A stretch of DNA of 64,000 nt from Gammaproteobacteria bacterium. GTDB taxonomy: Bacteria > Pseudomonadota > Gammaproteobacteria > Steroidobacterales > Steroidobacteraceae. The stretch covers positions 1 through 64,000 of the forward strand of contig DAHXNV010000006.1 in the NCBI GenBank assembly GCA_027365225.1, written 5' to 3'. The notes under the pieces are model-generated. The model had not been told where the DNA came from. It did no database searches and was given only the letters and a program-made list of their open reading frames with translations. Every line of letters starts with the position of its first letter. Positions within the stretch are counted from its first letter, which is position 1. The position numbers and the translations under genes were made by a program. Shown one piece after another: positions 42,987 to 51,713 of this stretch.

Positions 42987-43364
42987 CGACGCACGGCCGC
43001 GCAACATGAGCGCTCCGATCCGGGCGTGGCCCGGGCATTCTGCGACGGCGTTGTCCCGAGACGAGCCCCGGCGGCGGTGAGGAAAATCGCCGATCGCCCC
43101 TTGGGCTCGCTGGGGTCCCTGGACGGCCTCCCAACAGCGCCGGCGTGAGCGTTGCGTGAAACCGCAGGAGCCCTCGCATCCGCGCATCGTGAGGGCACGC
43201 ATCCTGTCCAATGGCGCGGCGGCTCGTAGGCAGGCCGCCTCGAGCCCGCGTGCGCACGCCTTGAGTTAACCGTTTCCGGCCGCATCTCTTGGGCATGAGC
43301 GGCCGGCGCCGAAGCCGGCTCGCGCGGCAGTGGGCGGTGCATCTGCCGCTTCGGAGCGTGGCGC
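42987..43364. other. spacer between paaZ and hsp20
   Basis: About 378 bases without a supported gene. The only clear element is the heat-shock-type promoter at 43260-43287. Open frames on the minus strand here are shadows that continue into paaZ. Confidence 0.55.
43260..43287 (+). promoter_or_regulatory. sigma-32 (heat-shock) promoter of hsp20-lon
   Basis: CTTGAGT (43260-43266), 13 bases, then CCGCATCT (43280-43287). The sigma-32 consensus is CTTGAAA, 11-15 bases, CCCCATNT, so five of seven and six of seven specified positions match. It lies about 75 bases before the hsp20 ATG, in front of two classic heat-shock genes. Confidence 0.7.
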
Positions 43365-43784
43365 ATGAGCAGCGAGCGAGAATACGGGTGGATGTGGGAC
43401 GAGGCTTGCGAGCGGGTGGACGCCGCCGAGCGGGCCCAGCGGGGGCTGCTGCGTTACGTGGGGCCCGGAGCCGATGCGGCGGTGTGGGCGCCGCCGGTGG
43501 ACATTCAGGAGATTGCCGAGGGGGTGGTGGTCGTGTTCGCGCTGCCGGGTGTTGCGCTCGAGGACATCGAGCTGCGGCTCGAGCCCGCCGCGCTCCTCGT
43601 CAGGGCCGAGCGGCGCTGGAAGCTCGCCCACCCGGACGCGCTGATCCGCCGTCTGGAGATTCCATATGGGAGTTTCGTCCGCCGGATTCCGCTCTCGGGC
43701 GTGCCGCTGGTCCTCTCGGCCACCCGTTACGAGTACGGTTGTCTCGAGGTGCGCCTGGTGCGGGCGATGGAGAGTGATTTATGA
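43365..43784 (+). CDS. Hsp20 / alpha-crystallin family small heat-shock protein
   Basis: A 139-residue ATP-independent holdase chaperone that binds unfolding proteins. The alpha-crystallin domain spans about residues 42-135: PPVDIQEIAEGVVVVFALPGVALEDIEL, read in parts, then LLVRAERRWK and IPYGSFVRRIPLSGVPL. The usual conserved GxL motif near the end appears as YGCLEVRL. The C-terminal IxI/V tail seen in oligomeric members is absent or degenerate. GGAG ribosome site. It overlaps lon by ATGA, so the chaperone and protease are made together. Confidence 0.88.
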   Translation: MSSEREYGWMWDEACERVDAAERAQRGLLRYVGPGADAAVWAPPVDIQEIAEGVVVVFALPGVALEDIELRLEPAALLVRAERRWKLAHPDALIRRLEIPYGSFVRRIPLSGVPLVLSATRYEYGCLEVRLVRAMESDL

Positions 43785-46198
43785 CGGACCTATCGAACGC
43801 GTCCTCGGGGCCGAGCGGCGAGCTGCCGCCGCTGCCGGCAGATGTGGTGCCGATCGTTGCACTGCGCAACGTGGTGCTGTTTCCCGGCATCGTCTTGCCG
43901 GTGACGCTCGGACGGCAGGAGAGCATCGCCGCGGCGCAGGACGCGGTGCGCACCGGGCGCAAGGTCGGCTTGCTGCTGCAGCGGGATCCGGCGCTCGAGA
44001 AGCCGGCCGCGAGTGATTTGTACGACGTGGGCGTGCTTGCCACGGTGGTTCGTTACATCACCGGGAACGATGGCGCCCATCACCTGGTCTGCCAGGGCGA
44101 GAGCCGATTCCGGCTCGCGCAAATGGTGCGCGAGCAGCCGTTCCTCGCCGCGCGCGTCGAGTCGATCGCCGAGCCGCAGGCCACGGGTGCGGACATCGAG
44201 GCCCGCAGGGAAGTCTTGAAAGAGCGCGCCGTGGAGGCATTGTCGCTGCTGCCGCAGGCGCCCGCGGAGCTGGTGCGAATGGTCCGGGGCATCGAGTCCG
44301 CCGGGCAGCTCGCCGACCTCATCGTCAGCTTCATGGAGGTCAAGGCGGGAGAAAAGCAGGATGTGCTCGAGACCGTCGATTTACGCGAACGCCTCGACAA
44401 GGTCATGAAGATCCTGACCCATCGCCTGGAGGTGCTGAAAGTCACGCGCGAGATCGCCGAGCAGACTCAGGCGGCCCTCGGTGAGCGCCAGCGCGAGGCG
44501 GTGCTGCGCGAGCAGCTGCACCAGCTGCAGAAGGAGCTCGGCGAGGGCGAGGGCGAGGGGAGCGAGTTCGCCGAGCTCGACCGGGCGGTCGAGGACGCCC
44601 ACATGCCGCCCGACGTCGAGGAGCAGGCGCGCAAGGAGCTCAACCGGCTGCGCCGCATGAGCGAGGCGAGCCCCGAATACGGCATGGTGCGCACCTATCT
44701 TGACTGGCTGGTCGCGCTGCCGTGGAGCAAGTCGGACGCCGAGGACATCGACATCGAGCGCGCGCGCAAGGTACTCGAGGAGGATCACTACGGCCTGGAG
44801 AAGATCAAACGGCGGATCCTGGAGTACCTGGCGGTGCGCAAGCTCAATCCGCACGGCCGCAGTCCGATTCTGTGCTTCGTCGGGCCACCGGGCGTCGGCA
44901 AGACCTCGCTCGGGCAGAGTGTGGCGCGTGCGCTCGGCCTGAAGTTCGTGCGCGCGAGCCTCGGCGGCGTGCACGATGAGGCGGAGATCCGCGGTCACCG
45001 GCGCACCTACATCGGGGCGTTGCCCGGCAACATCATCCAGGGCATACGCAAAGCCGGTACGCGTAATCCCGTATTCATGCTCGATGAGATCGACAAGGTC
45101 GGCGCGAGCTTCCAGGGCGATCCGGCCTCGGCGCTGCTCGAGGTGCTCGATCCGGAGCAGAACTCGACCTTTCGCGACAACTACCTCGGTCTGCCCTTTG
45201 ACCTGCGGCACGTGCTGTTCATCGCGACCGCAAACGTGCTCGAGACGATTCCGGGACCGCTGCGCGACCGCATGGAGGTCATTCAACTGACCGGCTACAC
45301 CGATGAGGAGAAGCTCGAGATCGCGCGGCGCTATCTGCTGCCGCGCCAGCTCGAGGCGAATGGGCTCGAGGGCGCGCAGGTGCAAATCGCGGATGCGGCG
45401 CTGCTGCGGATCATTCACGAGTACACCCGCGAATCGGGGTGCCGGAACCTCGAGCGGGAGATCGGCGCGCTGTTGCGCAGCGCGGCCATGCGGATCGCCG
45501 AGGGCAAGGCGAGCGCGGTGCGCTTCGAGGGCGAGAACGTGCCCGAGGTGCTCGGTCCGGCGCGGTTCGAGAACGAGGTCGCACAGCGCACGTCGGTGCC
45601 GGGCGTGGCGACCGGGCTGGCTTGGACGCCGGTCGGGGGCGACATCCTGTTCATCGAGGCGGCGCGCCTGCCCGGCACCGGCAAGCTGATCCTGACCGGT
45701 CAGCTCGGTGATGTCATGAAGGAGTCCGCCCAGGCGGCGCTCAGTCTCGTCAAGGCGCAGGCCGAGGAACTCGCCATCGATCCGCAGCTGTTCGACCGGA
45801 GCGACATCCACGTGCACGTGCCGGCCGGGGCGATCCCCAAGGACGGTCCGAGCGCCGGCGTTGCGATGTACGTCGCGCTGGCCTCGCTGCTGAGGCGCCA
45901 GTCGGTGTCCCCGGATGTCGCCATGACCGGTGAGATCAGCTTGCGCGGCCTGGTGTTGCCGGTGGGCGGCATCAAGGAGAAGACCATTGCGGCCGCGCGT
46001 GCCGGCATACGCAAGGTCATCCTGCCGGCGCGCAACCGGCGTGATCTGGAGGAAATCCCCGCGAGCGTGCGCGCCACACTGCAGTTCGTGTGGGTCGAGG
46101 AGGTCTCGGGGGCGCTCGAGGAGGCGCTCGGCTCACCCGCCGATGCCCGCAAGTCCCCGGGCCGTGGCCCGGGGGACGCGCAGCGCACGGCGGCCTGA
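43781..46198 (+). CDS. lon: ATP-dependent protease Lon
   Basis: An 805-residue LonA-type cytosolic protease. The N-terminal substrate-binding domain (about residues 25-215) is followed by a coiled-coil helix, and the AAA+ module has GPPGVGKTSLG (Walker A, about 368) and FMLDEIDK (Walker B). The protease domain has the catalytic Ser in KDGPSAGVAM (about 689) and Lys in GGIKEKTIAAARAG (about 733). Its position behind hsp20 and a sigma-32 promoter, not next to clpX as is usual for the main lon, suggests it may be a second Lon (inference). The last 20 residues are a Gly/Pro/Arg tail whose codons form a strong hairpin. Confidence 0.96.
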   Translation: MTDLSNASSGPSGELPPLPADVVPIVALRNVVLFPGIVLPVTLGRQESIAAAQDAVRTGRKVGLLLQRDPALEKPAASDLYDVGVLATVVRYITGNDGAHHLVCQGESRFRLAQMVREQPFLAARVESIAEPQATGADIEARREVLKERAVEALSLLPQAPAELVRMVRGIESAGQLADLIVSFMEVKAGEKQDVLETVDLRERLDKVMKILTHRLEVLKVTREIAEQTQAALGERQREAVLREQLHQLQKELGEGEGEGSEFAELDRAVEDAHMPPDVEEQARKELNRLRRMSEASPEYGMVRTYLDWLVALPWSKSDAEDIDIERARKVLEEDHYGLEKIKRRILEYLAVRKLNPHGRSPILCFVGPPGVGKTSLGQSVARALGLKFVRASLGGVHDEAEIRGHRRTYIGALPGNIIQGIRKAGTRNPVFMLDEIDKVGASFQGDPASALLEVLDPEQNSTFRDNYLGLPFDLRHVLFIATANVLETIPGPLRDRMEVIQLTGYTDEEKLEIARRYLLPRQLEANGLEGAQVQIADAALLRIIHEYTRESGCRNLEREIGALLRSAAMRIAEGKASAVRFEGENVPEVLGPARFENEVAQRTSVPGVATGLAWTPVGGDILFIEAARLPGTGKLILTGQLGDVMKESAQAALSLVKAQAEELAIDPQLFDRSDIHVHVPAGAIPKDGPSAGVAMYVALASLLRRQSVSPDVAMTGEISLRGLVLPVGGIKEKTIAAARAGIRKVILPARNRRDLEEIPASVRATLQFVWVEEVSGALEEALGSPADARKSPGRGPGDAQRTAA

Positions 46199-46231
46199 GC
46201 CGCGATCGGCCGGCTAGCCGCTGCGCGGCTC
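46197..46231. terminator. bidirectional stem-loop between lon and wrbA
   Basis: GAGCCGCG and CGCGGCTC form an 8-bp outer stem around a second dyad (CGGC-TA-GCCG). It begins at the lon stop and lies between two convergent genes, a usual place for a shared terminator. No T-run is visible on either side. Confidence 0.5.
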
Positions 46232-46255
46232 GGTGGTTGGCCTCGGGTGGTGCAT

Positions 46256-46888
46256 CTACTGCGGGCCCGGACCACGCTCGCCCGCCCCGTTCACCAGTCG
46301 GGCGGCGATCTCGGCGACGTGTCGGCCTTGGAAGCGTGCGCCGGCAAGCTCGTTCTCGCTCGGTCGACGCGAGCCATCCCCCCCGGCGAGGGTCGTGGCG
46401 CCGTAGGGACTGCCGCCGCTGATCTCGTCCATGCGGGTCAGGCCCGCAAAGGTGTACGGCAGACCCACGATGATCATCCCCTGATGCAGCAGGGTGTTGT
46501 GGAAGCTCGTGATCGTGGTCTCCTGGCCGCCGTGCTGGGTCGCGGTCGACACGAACACACTGCCGACTTTGCCGACCAGGGCGCCCTTGGCCCAAAGACC
46601 GCCGGTCTGATCGAGAAAATTGCGCATCTGCGCGGCCATGTTGCCAAAGCGCGTCGGCGTGCCGAAGATGATGGCGTCGTAGTCGGCCAGCTCATCGACA
46701 CTGGCGACTGGCGCCTTTTGCTCGCTCTTCATACCCGCCTTGCGGGCGGTTTCCTCCGGCACCAATTCCGCAACGCGCTTCACGCTCACCACGCTGCCGC
46801 GCACAGCCGCCGCGCCCTCGGCCACGGCTTCGGCCATACGTTCGATGTGACCGTAGGACGAGTAATACAAAACGAGAACTTTGGCCAT
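46256..46888 (-). CDS. wrbA: NAD(P)H:quinone oxidoreductase WrbA
   Basis: A 210-residue flavodoxin-like, tetrameric FMN protein that reduces quinones by two electrons and limits redox stress. The N-terminus [20 protein letters not shown] holds the FMN phosphate loop. Later blocks [25 protein letters not shown], seen in sections, [16 protein letters not shown] and [25 protein letters not shown] are all WrbA hallmarks. Length is slightly over the usual 198-200. It is divergent from the TAXI-type gene across 84 bases. Confidence 0.95.
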   Translation of the reverse strand: MAKVLVLYYSSYGHIERMAEAVAEGAAAVRGSVVSVKRVAELVPEETARKAGMKSEQKAPVASVDELADYDAIIFGTPTRFGNMAAQMRNFLDQTGGLWAKGALVGKVGSVFVSTATQHGGQETTITSFHNTLLHQGMIIVGLPYTFAGLTRMDEISGGSPYGATTLAGGDGSRRPSENELAGARFQGRHVAEIAARLVNGAGERGPGPQ

Positions 46889-46972
46889 GCTTGGCATCTC
46901 CTGCGCTGACTTGACGGCAGAGTATACGACCGCGCAGGCGCGCCGTCGTGGCTTTGGTAGACTCGCCTGGGC

Positions 46973-48376
46973 ATGGAACCGAAGCGGCAACCGGAGGATT
47001 CGGGGCAGCGCAGGAGCGCCGAGCGCGGCTTCGCGCCGAAGATCACCACCATCTCCTGGGGTGATCTGGTGGACGCGCTGGTGCCCATCCTGCTGATCAG
47101 CGCCGTGGCGATCTGGTTGACGGTGCATTTCACACAGCCGGAAACACCGCGGACTTTGACGATGAGCGGCGGGCCGCCGGGCAGCAGCTTCGCGATCGAC
47201 GCCGAGCGCTTCAAGACGATACTGGCCCGCAGCGGCGTCACGCTGCACGTCCTGCCCTCGCGGGGCTCGGCCGAGAATCTGCAGCGGCTGAACGCCGCGC
47301 ACTCCGGGGTGGACATCGCGCTGGTGCGCTCGACCACCCTCCTGTCCGCAACGGCCGGGCCCGCGGCGCCGGACAAGCCGAACCGCTCCAACCGCCTCGT
47401 CTCCCTCGGCAGCATGTTCTATCAGCCGCTGACCGTCTTCTACCGCGGCCGCCGGCTGCAGCGGCTCGCGCAGCTGCGCGGCGAGCGCATCGCCATCGGC
47501 AAGCCCGGCAGCGGTGCGCGCCAGCTCGCGCTGGCGCTGCTGAAGGCCAACGGCATCGTTCCCGGCGGGCCCACCCGGCTGCTCGGGCTCACCGGGACTG
47601 CGGCGCGCGAGGCGCTGCTGGCCGGGCGGGTCGATGCGATCTTCCTGACCGGGGATTCGACCCCGCCGTCGGTCATCGACAAGATGCTGCGCACGAGCGG
47701 CATCCGGCTGTTCGCCTTCACTCAGGCCAACGCCTACGTGCGGCGCTTTCCGCTGCTGCACAAGCTGAGCATTCCAGCCGGCACCTTCGACCTGGCGCGC
47801 AACCTCCCTCGCCGGCGAATCACGCTGCTCGCCGCGGCCGTCGAGCTGATCGCGCACAAGAATCTGCGTCCGGCGTTGTGCGATCTGCTGATCCAGACGG
47901 CTCGGCGCATCTACGGCCGCCCCAGCGTGCTGCACGCGGCGCGCGAGTTTCCCAACACCTCCACCTATCGCTACCGGCTCGACCGGCAGGCGGCCCGCTA
48001 TTACAAAACGGGCGACAAGAGCTTCATGTACCGGTATCTGCCGTTCTGGCTGGCGAGTCTGCTCAGCCGTATCGCGGTGGTGATGGTGCCGATCGTCGTA
48101 GTGCTCATCCCCGGGCTCGCCTATGTGCCGCAGCTGTACGGTTGGCGGGTCAAGCGCCGTATCCACCGCCGCTACGCGGAACTGATGGCCCTGGAGCGCG
48201 AATCGCTCGAGCCGCTGACAGCGGCGCGGCGGCTGGCGCTGCTCGAGCGCCTGCACGCCATCGAGCGGGCGGTGATCCTGCGGCGGATGCCGGGCTCGCA
48301 TGCCGAGCAGCTCTATCAGCTGCGCGCCCGGATCGGCTTCGTGCGCGAGATCCTCGCCCGTCCGGTCCCGGACTGA
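46973..48376 (+). CDS. TAXI-family TRAP solute-binding-like protein, membrane-anchored
   Basis: A 467-residue protein. One membrane helix (about residues 32-53) leads into a periplasmic TAXI-type ligand-binding domain (about 60-320): [21 protein letters not shown], read as strand plus phosphate-like loop, [37 protein letters not shown] and [13 protein letters not shown] second helix (about 363-385) returns to the cytoplasm, followed by a basic, helical tail of about 80 residues. TRAP permease genes are not adjacent, and the double anchor with a cytoplasmic tail suggests sensing or a scaffold role rather than soluble delivery (inference). Confidence 0.8.
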   Translation: MEPKRQPEDSGQRRSAERGFAPKITTISWGDLVDALVPILLISAVAIWLTVHFTQPETPRTLTMSGGPPGSSFAIDAERFKTILARSGVTLHVLPSRGSAENLQRLNAAHSGVDIALVRSTTLLSATAGPAAPDKPNRSNRLVSLGSMFYQPLTVFYRGRRLQRLAQLRGERIAIGKPGSGARQLALALLKANGIVPGGPTRLLGLTGTAAREALLAGRVDAIFLTGDSTPPSVIDKMLRTSGIRLFAFTQANAYVRRFPLLHKLSIPAGTFDLARNLPRRRITLLAAAVELIAHKNLRPALCDLLIQTARRIYGRPSVLHAAREFPNTSTYRYRLDRQAARYYKTGDKSFMYRYLPFWLASLLSRIAVVMVPIVVVLIPGLAYVPQLYGWRVKRRIHRRYAELMALERESLEPLTAARRLALLERLHAIERAVILRRMPGSHAEQLYQLRARIGFVREILARPVPD

Positions 48377-48379
48377 CGC

Positions 48380-48398
48380 GCCGGCCGATCACGCCGGC
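48380..48398. terminator. possible terminator between TAXI gene and cysK
   Basis: GCCGGC-CGATCAC-GCCGGC, a 6-bp stem with a 7-base loop, lies across the 12-base gap between two convergent genes and into the cysK 3' end. No T-run. Confidence 0.3.
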
Positions 48399-49420
48399 AT
48401 CACGAGGCGCACGTCGATCGGCTCGCCTCGCTTGGGCGGCGGCGCGCACTGCGCAAGTCCCTTCTGCGCGAGCCATTCCCGGTTGAACAGGCGCGACTGG
48501 TACTTCGCGCCGCCGTCGCACAGCACCGTCACCACCGTGTGGCCCGGGCCGAGCTCTTCGGCCACGCGCGCGGCGGCGGCCACGTTGATGCCGCTGGTGC
48601 TCCCGAGGAAAAGCCCCTCTTCGTACAGGAGGCGGTAGAGGTGGCCGACGGTCTCGCTGTCCTCGATATGGACCGCGGCGTCGATCGGCGCGCCCTCGAG
48701 GTTGGCCGTGACCCGGCCGATGCCGATCCCCTCGGTGATCGAGCCCGAGCCGGTCGCCTTGAGCGTGCCGCTGCGCACGTATTCATACAGGCTGCTGCCG
48801 GGAGGATCGGCGAGCACGCAGCGCACGGCCTTGCGCTTGGACTTGAGGAAATGGCTCACGCCGGCGAAGGTGCCGCCGGTGCCCGCGGCGCAGGTGAACG
48901 CGTCGATCCGTCCGCCGGTCTGCGCCCAGATCTCCGGGCCGGTGGTGTCGATGTGCGCCTGGCGGTTGACGGTGTTGTCGAACTGGTTGGCCCAGATTGC
49001 GTTGGATAGATGCGCCGCGAGGCGTTGTGCGACCTTCTGGTACTGGTTGGGATTGCTGTACGGCACCGCCGCGACCGTGTGCACCTCGGCGCCGAGGGTG
49101 CTCAGCAGGCGGTATTTCTCCGGTGACTGGTTGTCGGGCATCACGATGACGCAGCGGTAGCCTCGGGCATTGCACACATGCGCCAGGCCGATCCCGGTGT
49201 TGCCCGCAGTGCCTTCGACGACCGTGCCGCCGGGGACGAGGGCGCCGCTGCGTTCGGCGGCGAGCACGATGGCGCGCGCCGCGCGATCCTTGACCGAGCC
49301 GCCGGGGTTGAGGAACTCGGCCTTGCCGAGCACCTCGCAACCGGTCGCTTCGCTGAGACGTCTGAGCCGGATGAGCGGCGTCTGGCCAACCGTTGCGATA
49401 AACCCATCGTCAATGCTCAC
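48389..49420 (-). CDS. cysK: cysteine synthase A
   Basis: A 343-residue PLP enzyme that makes cysteine from O-acetylserine and sulfide. The PLP Lys is in NPGGSVKDRAA (about residue 45), the cofactor-binding loop is EGTAGNTGIGLAHV (about 70-83), and the Gly-rich phosphate site is CAAGTGGTFAGV (about 177-188). The GTG at 49420 is preferred because GGAGG lies 6 bases upstream; it overlaps the cysG end by 11 bases. The sequence GTAGNTG, where many CysK have PTSGNTG, and the length resemble the CysK/CBS-like group of some Proteobacteria, so cystathionine beta-synthase-like use cannot be excluded. Confidence 0.9.
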   Translation of the reverse strand: MSIDDGFIATVGQTPLIRLRRLSEATGCEVLGKAEFLNPGGSVKDRAARAIVLAAERSGALVPGGTVVEGTAGNTGIGLAHVCNARGYRCVIVMPDNQSPEKYRLLSTLGAEVHTVAAVPYSNPNQYQKVAQRLAAHLSNAIWANQFDNTVNRQAHIDTTGPEIWAQTGGRIDAFTCAAGTGGTFAGVSHFLKSKRKAVRCVLADPPGSSLYEYVRSGTLKATGSGSITEGIGIGRVTANLEGAPIDAAVHIEDSETVGHLYRLLYEEGLFLGSTSGINVAAAARVAEELGPGHTVVTVLCDGGAKYQSRLFNREWLAQKGLAQCAPPPKRGEPIDVRLVMPA

Positions 49421-50930
49421 GGGTGTCCTCCGCAGGTACGAGGGGATTGTCAAGATGCCCTTCGAGGTCCACCGGCCCCTCGGCCGCGGTTGCCTCGGCT
49501 CCGAGCGCGGCGACCTCCCCGACCAGCAGCAGTGCCGGGGGCGTGATGCGCGCTTCGCGGGCGAGGGCGGCGATGCTCGCGAGTGTGCCGCGCACGACCC
49601 GCTGTCCGGGCAGCGTGGCGCGCTCGATCAGCGCGACCGGCCGGGTAGGCTGCGCCCCGGCTGCGCCGAGTCGTGCGCAGATATGCTCCAGGTGCGCCAC
49701 CCCCATATAGAAGACCACCGTCTGGTGGGGGCGGGCAAGAGCGGCCCAGTCGAGGGTTTGCTCATCGAGCGCGTGGCCGGTGACGAATGTCAGGCTCTGG
49801 GCGATAGTGCGCTGCGTCAGGGGTATGGCGGCGGCGGCCGCCGCGGCGAGCGCCGCGGTAATGCCCGGCACGATGGTGAAGGGAATGCCGTGGCGCGCCA
49901 GCGCGTGTATCTCCTCGCCGCCGCGTCCGAAGACGAACGGGTCGCCGCCCTTCAAGCGCGCCACGCGCTCTCCGGAGCGCGCCAAACGGACCATGAGTTC
50001 CTCGATCTGCGCCTGATCGGTGTGTGCTCTGCGCGCTTCGCAGTTGGAGTCCTTGCCGACGAATACGCGGCGCGCGTCGCGACGCGCGCGCTCGAGGATC
50101 GCCTCGGGAACCAGGCGGTCATACAGGATGACATCGGCCTGCTGCAGCAGCTGCAGCGCCCGCAGGGTCAGCAGATCCGGATCGCCGGGGCCGGCGCCGA
50201 TCAGATAGACCTCCCCGAGGCGGCGCGCGCCGCTCAGCTGCGCCGCATGCAGCTCGCGCTCGAACTCGTCGCGTGCGCCGTGCGCATCGCCATGCAGAAT
50301 GCGCATGCCCGCAGCGCCGCGCACGATGCGCTCCCAGAACGCCACGCGGGCGCCCGGCGCGAGCGCGCGCTGCACGCGCTTGCGCCGCTCGCCGATGAAG
50401 CGGGCGAGCGACCCGAGGGTTGCGGGCAAGAGTGCCTCGATCTGCTCGCGTACCCAGCGGGCCAGCACCGGTGCCTGGCCGCCCGAACCCACCGCCACGA
50501 TCAGCGGCGCGCGGTCAATGATTGCCGGGAAGTAGAACGAGGACAGTTCGGCATCATCGACCACATTCACGGGAATGGCCCGCGCGCGCGCCGCGGCCGA
50601 AACCGCCGCGTTGACCTCTGTGCGGTCCGTCGCAGCGATGATGAGCCGCATCCCCTCGAGGTGCGGCGGTGCAAAGGCCTCGGCCCGGTGCGTGAGGCTG
50701 CCCGCGGCGGCGCGCGCGGCGAGCGTCTCGCACAGTCGTGGCGCAATCACCGTGACGTGCGCGCCCACTCGCAGCAGCAGCTCGATCTTGCGCTCGGCAA
50801 CCTGCCCGCCGCCGACCACGGCGACCGGCGTGGCGCGCAGCTGCAGGAAGATGGGCAGGTGGTCCAAGCCGCTTGCCGCGGCGCTCAGGCCTGGGCCGTC
50901 GCCGGACGCACTCTGGGGTGCAGACCGCAT
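49410..50930 (-). CDS. cysG: siroheme synthase
   Basis: A 506-residue multifunctional enzyme converting uroporphyrinogen III to siroheme, the cofactor of CysI. The N-terminal precorrin-2 dehydrogenase/ferrochelatase part has VAVVGGGQVAERKIELLL (about residues 36-53) and VVDDAELSSFYFPAII. The C-terminal SAM-dependent methyltransferase part (about 237-480) has VYLIGAGPGDPDLLTLRAL, YDRLV, RLKGGDPFVFGRGGEE and VPGITAALAAAAA. The ATG at 50930 overlaps the end of cysH by 46 bases; an in-frame TTG at 50867, nearer the usual family start, would remove the overlap, so the start is uncertain. Confidence 0.93.
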   Translation of the reverse strand: MRSAPQSASGDGPGLSAAASGLDHLPIFLQLRATPVAVVGGGQVAERKIELLLRVGAHVTVIAPRLCETLAARAAAGSLTHRAEAFAPPHLEGMRLIIAATDRTEVNAAVSAAARARAIPVNVVDDAELSSFYFPAIIDRAPLIVAVGSGGQAPVLARWVREQIEALLPATLGSLARFIGERRKRVQRALAPGARVAFWERIVRGAAGMRILHGDAHGARDEFERELHAAQLSGARRLGEVYLIGAGPGDPDLLTLRALQLLQQADVILYDRLVPEAILERARRDARRVFVGKDSNCEARRAHTDQAQIEELMVRLARSGERVARLKGGDPFVFGRGGEEIHALARHGIPFTIVPGITAALAAAAAAAIPLTQRTIAQSLTFVTGHALDEQTLDWAALARPHQTVVFYMGVAHLEHICARLGAAGAQPTRPVALIERATLPGQRVVRGTLASIAALAREARITPPALLLVGEVAALGAEATAAEGPVDLEGHLDNPLVPAEDTREH

Positions 50931-51601
50931 TCACGGGACTCGGGGTGCTCCCACCACCAGCGGCCGGCGCGCCGGCTCTCTCCGGGCTGGATGGCGCGCG
51001 TGCAGGGCGAGCAGCCGATGCTGGGGAACTGACGGTCGTGCAGCACGTTGTACGGCAGCTTGCGGGCGCGGATGTACTGCCACACCTCGGCCTCGGTCCA
51101 CTCGAGCAGCGGGCTTACCTTGTACAGGCCGTGCTCGCCGTCCCATTCCAGCGGTTGGGCGCGGCCGCGCGTCGTCGATTGCTCGTGGCGCACACCGGTC
51201 ACCCACCCGTCATAGCCGGCGATGGCGCGGCCGAAAGGCTCGAGCTTGCGCACCCGGCAGCACTCGAGGCGTGCCTGCAGGCTGTGGTAGAAGCCGTTGA
51301 CCCCCTGGGCGGCGGTGAGCCGCTCGAGCGCCGCGGCATCGGGGTACACCATCCGCAGTGGGCGCCGATAGCGCCACTGCAGCTTTTCCACCAGATCGTA
51401 GGTTTCCTGGTGGAGACGTCCCGTGTCGATGCTGAACATGTCGATCTCGGGCAGGTGCGTCCAGATGATGTCGGTGAGCACCATGGCTTCAGCGCCGAGG
51501 CTGTTGGCATACACCAGCCTCGGGTGCGCCCGCAATGCGGCGGCGAGCCGCTCGCGCACGGTGTGTGCCTTGTGCTCGATCGGGTTGAACGGCTCAGCCA
51601 T
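50885..51601 (-). CDS. cysH: adenylyl-sulfate (APS) reductase, CysH family
   Basis: A 238-residue thioredoxin-dependent reductase that makes sulfite. It has the ATP-pyrophosphatase fold with YANSLGAEAMVLTDII (about residues 31-46) and FSIDTGRLHQETYDL. The paired Cys in ECCRVRK (about 113) and CSPC (about 197) are the [4Fe-4S] ligands that mark APS reductases, and the C-terminal catalytic motif is ECGLH. E. coli-type PAPS reductases lack the cluster Cys. It is the first gene of cysH-cysG-cysK and divergent from cysB. Confidence 0.95.
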   Translation of the reverse strand: MAEPFNPIEHKAHTVRERLAAALRAHPRLVYANSLGAEAMVLTDIIWTHLPEIDMFSIDTGRLHQETYDLVEKLQWRYRRPLRMVYPDAAALERLTAAQGVNGFYHSLQARLECCRVRKLEPFGRAIAGYDGWVTGVRHEQSTTRGRAQPLEWDGEHGLYKVSPLLEWTEAEVWQYIRARKLPYNVLHDRQFPSIGCSPCTRAIQPGESRRAGRWWWEHPESRECGLHPRVRPATAQA

Positions 51602-51713
51602 GATACGCAGGACTATATCCAGGGGGGGGTGCGGTGCAGAACGAATGATTGCTTCTGAGGCACTACGGAGCGGTTATGGATGCTCCCGAGCCATTGCGCT
51701 ACGCTTCCCGGCC

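Noticed and set aside
42987-43259. A gene or RNA in the paaZ-hsp20 spacer.
   Set aside because: No plausible coding frame with a ribosome site, and no recognisable RNA structure beyond the hairpin after paaZ.
38998-43296. A 1432-codon open frame on the minus strand across the paa operon.
   Set aside because: It is rich in His, Arg, Gln and Asp with no recognisable domain and lies opposite clear paaE, paaG and paaZ genes. Long antisense frames are expected at this GC level.
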